DNA of 64,000 bases from UBA1723 sp045641065 (lineage in GTDB: Bacteria > Bacteroidota > Bacteroidia > Bacteroidales > Paludibacteraceae). The stretch spans positions 26,387 to 90,386 of the forward strand of contig JAZUGF010000110.1 of assembly GCA_045641065.1 (NCBI GenBank), read 5' to 3'. Shown one piece after another: positions 60,814 through 64,000 of this stretch. Below the pieces are notes generated by a model. It saw only the letters and a program-made list of their open reading frames with translations. It made no database searches and was not told the DNA's origin. The number at the start of each line of letters is the position of its first letter. Within the stretch, counting starts at the first letter, position 1. Made by a program: the position numbers and the translations under genes.

Positions 60814-61146
60814 AACTGAAAATTTATTCGCATTTTTTAAGATAGTGCAAAATTGCCAATTTTTTTTCTTTCTTGAAAATTTTTCTTTGGATTTATTTTT
60901 CCGATACAAATATTAGTGCTGTCATGCAATGAAATGATATTCTGGTTGAATGTTTTGTTGGGAGTAGGATAGGAATGTTTGAGATTTGTGGATTAAAAAC
61001 TATGTTTAAAAATTGCTTTTTTTTGTAAAAAGCTCATTTTTGTCTTTTTTTTTATATATTTGCTTTCTCATTTTATACAAATATATAAAGTGAGGAGTGT
61101 ATTAAGTCCTAATTTAAAATTTGAAATTTAATAGGGTAAAACATAT
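60814..61146. other. AT-rich intergenic region upstream of the large secreted protein
   Basis: 333 bp of AT-rich DNA. The clear element is a -7 box TATATTTG at 61055-61062. No hairpin or coding frame of note. The distance from this box to the ATG at 61147 gives a leader of about 78 nt. Confidence 0.5.
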
Positions 61147-64000
61147 ATGAAAAGTAATGGTTTTATAAAGCGATTTGCTATTTCCGTGCTTTTAGCTTTA
61201 GGTGCGGTATGTGGCACCTTTGCTCAAGATGGAATGGTTCTTGTATCTGGTACTGACTTTACTCCAGTCGGTAAGGATAAGGAAGTGTTTGTGTCATGGG
61301 ATGTAGTAAAAGACGGAAATGCTGGTTACTTAGGAGTTATTAAACCTGATGTGACTATGGGGTTGAATGTCCCTACTACTACGGAGTTCGATGATTCAAG
61401 TAGTGATTTTGTCGATGGCAAGTATTATTGTATAACAAACAATCCATGTAAGGTCGACTCTTTTCGTTTCCATGATACAAAAGAGAAAGAATGGGGTTTG
61501 TTGTTGCCTAGTGGAGGAAAATTTACAGGAATCGCTATGACGATGAATGTAAAAGGATTAGCGGCTAATTCTAAGTATCGTGTTGAAGTTGATTATTGTT
61601 TTGTCGGAAGCTATTCAAAAAAGTGGGATGTTGGTTATCCTGGAATACAATACAATAATAATCAAATACAGTTAGGTGGAATTGATCCTAAAATGAAATT
61701 AAATGTGAATCCAAGTTCATACGATCGTACAGGTGCGAATGGAGACTGGGGGTTCTCTCAAACAGAAAAGCAGGTAGGGGCTTGTACAACTGGACTGGTT
61801 ACTCCGCCAACAGACCCTAACGTAAAGACAGGAAAGGTAGGTGCGTCTGGTGAACTTGAATTTAATATTGTCGTGACAACCCAAACTGCGGCATTGTTTA
61901 TTACTGCTGTACGTATATATGCTGAATTATCACCAAAAATTACAGGAGTTGAGAATGTATGTATTGGAGGAGAAAAGGGATTAGTTTCTGTTGCTTCAAA
62001 TTATATGGGAGCTACTTATGAGTGGTTCAAGGATGATGAAACTACTCCTTGTGGAACAGGTATGTCGTTTGCTCATACGTCAGACTTAGATTTGCCTCAA
62101 GGTAAGACTGAGGTAGAGCATACTTACTATTATAAAATGACAATACCTGATGGCAAAGGAGGTACGAAAACATTAACATCACCTGATTGGACAGTTAAAG
62201 ATATTAAGTGTTGTGACGGTCCAGAAGGACAGCCTGCATCTCGTAAATTGATATGGGTAAATGATTTCGGTACTTTTTCTCCTGATGGAAAAACAATTTC
62301 TGTTTGGGATTTCTCTGATTTGTCTAATCCTAAAATTAAAGATATTGCAAAGGTAGACAAACCATTTGTTACTAATTTGCCTAATATTGGAATCCCTGCT
62401 CCTGAAGGTGCGGCTTCTGGTAGTTGTATGGAAGATGATGGACATAGTATCGTAGGATGGATTACTGATGCTCAAGAAGGTTCACAAATCGGTTGGGCTG
62501 CACAAATTGGAGGAACAAATGAATATTGGGGACCGGGAAGACCTAATGGCCCATTCTTCCCAGATCATACAGACCAGCTGGTTAATTATTCTATAGGAGG
62601 TAAGACATTAGGAGGACATGGAAAATATGGAGCTGCATTGTTTGTGAATGCTGCAAAAGGTGACCATAGCGCTACTGGTATTCGTGTTTATGAAGAGACT
62701 ATTCCTGATATATGCGAACAGACACATTTGACTGTTAAATGTTATATCAATAACTATTCTGATGGTCCAAATCCGGTTGATATTCAGATTAAAGCATATG
62801 ATTCTGAACATTTTGGAGATCCTAATTATGGAGGGGAATCTAAACGAGAGTTGCGTTATTCAAATGATGGATCTAATTGGAAAGAGGTTTCTGTGGATGT
62901 TCCTCTTTTAGAGTCAGGAAATTTGAAATTCCAAATTTTGAACTTTACAAAAAATACGGATGGTCAGGGTGACGACTTGATTTTGGATGATATCATGGTA
63001 TTCGCGTGTGCTTCTCCGTCTGTTGATTTGTACTTTGATCTTGAGAATTACCCTAAAGATACAACATCTTGTGAAGGTGAGGATGTGAATTTATTTGTTG
63101 ATGAGACTACGATGCTTACTGGTTATTATGGTGCAAATTTGGCTTATTTGTATCAGTATACTACATCAACAGCTGATCCGACATCAGAGGCGTTCAAGAA
63201 AAGTTGGAAGAATTTGACGGATATTGTTACTGATACAAAAACTCATGAAAAGATTGAAGATATAATAGCTGAAATTAAGAGTCAGATTTCAGATCCAAGT
63301 TTGTATCCTTTGGTAAAATTCCGTGTTGTTGCCGGAATGAAGGTGAAGATTCAAAATGAGTTGAACGGAGCCAATTATTTTAATCCAGATGATCCTTGTT
63401 CAAACATGTCAATTTCAAAACCTATTGAATTGAAAATTGTTTGTGATGATTGTACAAAACCTAAAGATGAGATTAAGATTAAGTCAAGTAAGTTGGCTTC
63501 TACCAAAAAGAATAAAAAAGATGTGATTGAGTTGTGTTTTGAAGAATCAGTAACTCTTTCTCAGACTGGCGATATCACACCTGCTCCATCTGAGTTTGCG
63601 TCTGCAGATTTTGAAGGATACTTAATCAAATGGTTTGAAAATGCTTCAAAATATGATGATTTGAGTGGTGCAGAGTTGATAATGGATGATGTGGTTTCTG
63701 AATTTACGATTGATTACACAGATCCTGATCTTAGTGGAACGGAAAAAGAGATTGTTCTATACGCTATTGATTCTAAGTATCCGAAGGGCCCTTGTAAAAC
63801 AGCGGATACAATCTACATCAAGTTCAATCCAAAACCAGAGTCAAAGATTCGTGCGACAGAAGGCGAGTATTGTGAGGATAAAGGCAAGGATCAGTTGGAT
63901 TTGACAATGACAGAAGGAAAGTTGTCAGACTACACAATCCACTGGTGGTATGGAGCCGACACAGTCGGAACATCAATCGGTGACAACTTGACAAAGGATG
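61147..64000 (+). CDS. very large secreted, repeat-rich surface protein (3' end outside window)
   Basis: The frame stays open from the ATG at 61147 to the window edge (951 codons, incomplete). A signal peptide is clear (MKSNGFIKRFAISVLLALGA then VCGTFAQ). The body has no enzyme motif. Residues about 30-270 are beta-rich. About 275 onward has Ig-like modules spaced roughly 150-250 residues, recognised by GVENVCIGGEKG, TSCEGEDVNLFVDE, IELCFEESVTLSQ and EGEYCEDKGKDQLDLT, each with an early cysteine. This is the style of giant T9SS-exported adhesins in Bacteroidetes. The sorting domain would lie beyond the window. Confidence 0.85.
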   Translation, partial: MKSNGFIKRFAISVLLALGAVCGTFAQDGMVLVSGTDFTPVGKDKEVFVSWDVVKDGNAGYLGVIKPDVTMGLNVPTTTEFDDSSSDFVDGKYYCITNNPCKVDSFRFHDTKEKEWGLLLPSGGKFTGIAMTMNVKGLAANSKYRVEVDYCFVGSYSKKWDVGYPGIQYNNNQIQLGGIDPKMKLNVNPSSYDRTGANGDWGFSQTEKQVGACTTGLVTPPTDPNVKTGKVGASGELEFNIVVTTQTAALFITAVRIYAELSPKITGVENVCIGGEKGLVSVASNYMGATYEWFKDDETTPCGTGMSFAHTSDLDLPQGKTEVEHTYYYKMTIPDGKGGTKTLTSPDWTVKDIKCCDGPEGQPASRKLIWVNDFGTFSPDGKTISVWDFSDLSNPKIKDIAKVDKPFVTNLPNIGIPAPEGAASGSCMEDDGHSIVGWITDAQEGSQIGWAAQIGGTNEYWGPGRPNGPFFPDHTDQLVNYSIGGKTLGGHGKYGAALFVNAAKGDHSATGIRVYEETIPDICEQTHLTVKCYINNYSDGPNPVDIQIKAYDSEHFGDPNYGGESKRELRYSNDGSNWKEVSVDVPLLESGNLKFQILNFTKNTDGQGDDLILDDIMVFACASPSVDLYFDLENYPKDTTSCEGEDVNLFVDETTMLTGYYGANLAYLYQYTTSTADPTSEAFKKSWKNLTDIVTDTKTHEKIEDIIAEIKSQISDPSLYPLVKFRVVAGMKVKIQNELNGANYFNPDDPCSNMSISKPIELKIVCDDCTKPKDEIKIKSSKLASTKKNKKDVIELCFEESVTLSQTGDITPAPSEFASADFEGYLIKWFENASKYDDLSGAELIMDDVVSEFTIDYTDPDLSGTEKEIVLYAIDSKYPKGPCKTADTIYIKFNPKPESKIRATEGEYCEDKGKDQLDLTMTEGKLSDYTIHWWYGADTVGTSIGDNLTKD

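Overview
The window looks like chromosomal DNA of a bacterium in the phylum Bacteroidetes (Bacteroidota), most likely order Bacteroidales. Several signs agree. Promoters follow the Bacteroides-type pattern TTTG, about 19-20 bp, then TAnnTTTG. The tmRNA tag ends in GENNYALAA. Two short primary-type sigma factors lack region 1.1. SecD and SecF are fused. The L28-L33-DUF4295 cluster is present. Type IX secretion (T9SS) parts and cargo occur: a PorP/SprF protein and two proteins with C-terminal sorting domains. Genus and species cannot be fixed from the sequence. Most of the window is ordinary core genome. I see no prophage, no intact insertion sequence, no CRISPR array, no rRNA and no tRNA.

Layout. 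1-7.5 kb: prmC (cut by the window edge), a conserved hypothetical gene, rsmI, a coiled-coil lipoprotein, a methyltransferase, a 0.9-kb degenerate spacer with an AAA-ATPase fragment and 15-bp repeats, then ddl-mrp and a rhodanese-like lipoprotein that has lost its active cysteine. 7.5-16.4 kb: a small membrane protein, the ammonium transporter, an SseB-like protein, a cytoplasmic propeller protein, greA-HIT, the rpmB-rpmG-DUF4295 cluster behind a long leader, pncC, and an outer-membrane barrel candidate. 16.4-24 kb (minus strand): an AraC regulator and a TetR-TolC-adaptor-RND pump-PII-like efflux operon. 24-30.2 kb: an OmpA/TSP3 protein, a MerR-type regulator and a 1186-residue T9SS-exported CotH protein.

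30.2-36 kb holds the most instructive piece of regulation. A His-rich leader peptide with mutually exclusive hairpins (a classical attenuator by its sequence) precedes hisG-hisD-hisC. The gene run continues into an OB-fold-like DUF3127 protein with an SSB-like acidic tail, then nth and purC. 36-41 kb: a Tyr/His-rich lipoprotein, cysE, and two paralogous rpoD-type genes that share similar 3' terminators and enclose two exported proteins. 41-48.8 kb: an FAD-dependent oxidoreductase, a radical SAM protein, a Cys-motif membrane protein, tmRNA, a BASS-family transporter, and kdsA-DUF3109-M16 peptidase. 49-64 kb: secDF, a lipoprotein, an ABC-F ATPase, an M13 peptidase, a WcaJ-like sugar-phosphate transferase, PorP/SprF, an M42 peptidase, a small winged-helix protein and the start of a very large secreted protein that runs off the end.

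Between genes are several families of short palindromic repeats. One is a double-hairpin element with three copies whose stems change in a compensating way. Another has the form GAGACG-core-CGTCTC. A third is the AGCCCATAGCGTAAGC hairpin. These repeats, the his attenuator, the duplicated sigma factor and the DUF3127-nth pairing are the points most worth following up. I did not find a clear, wholly new multi-gene system.
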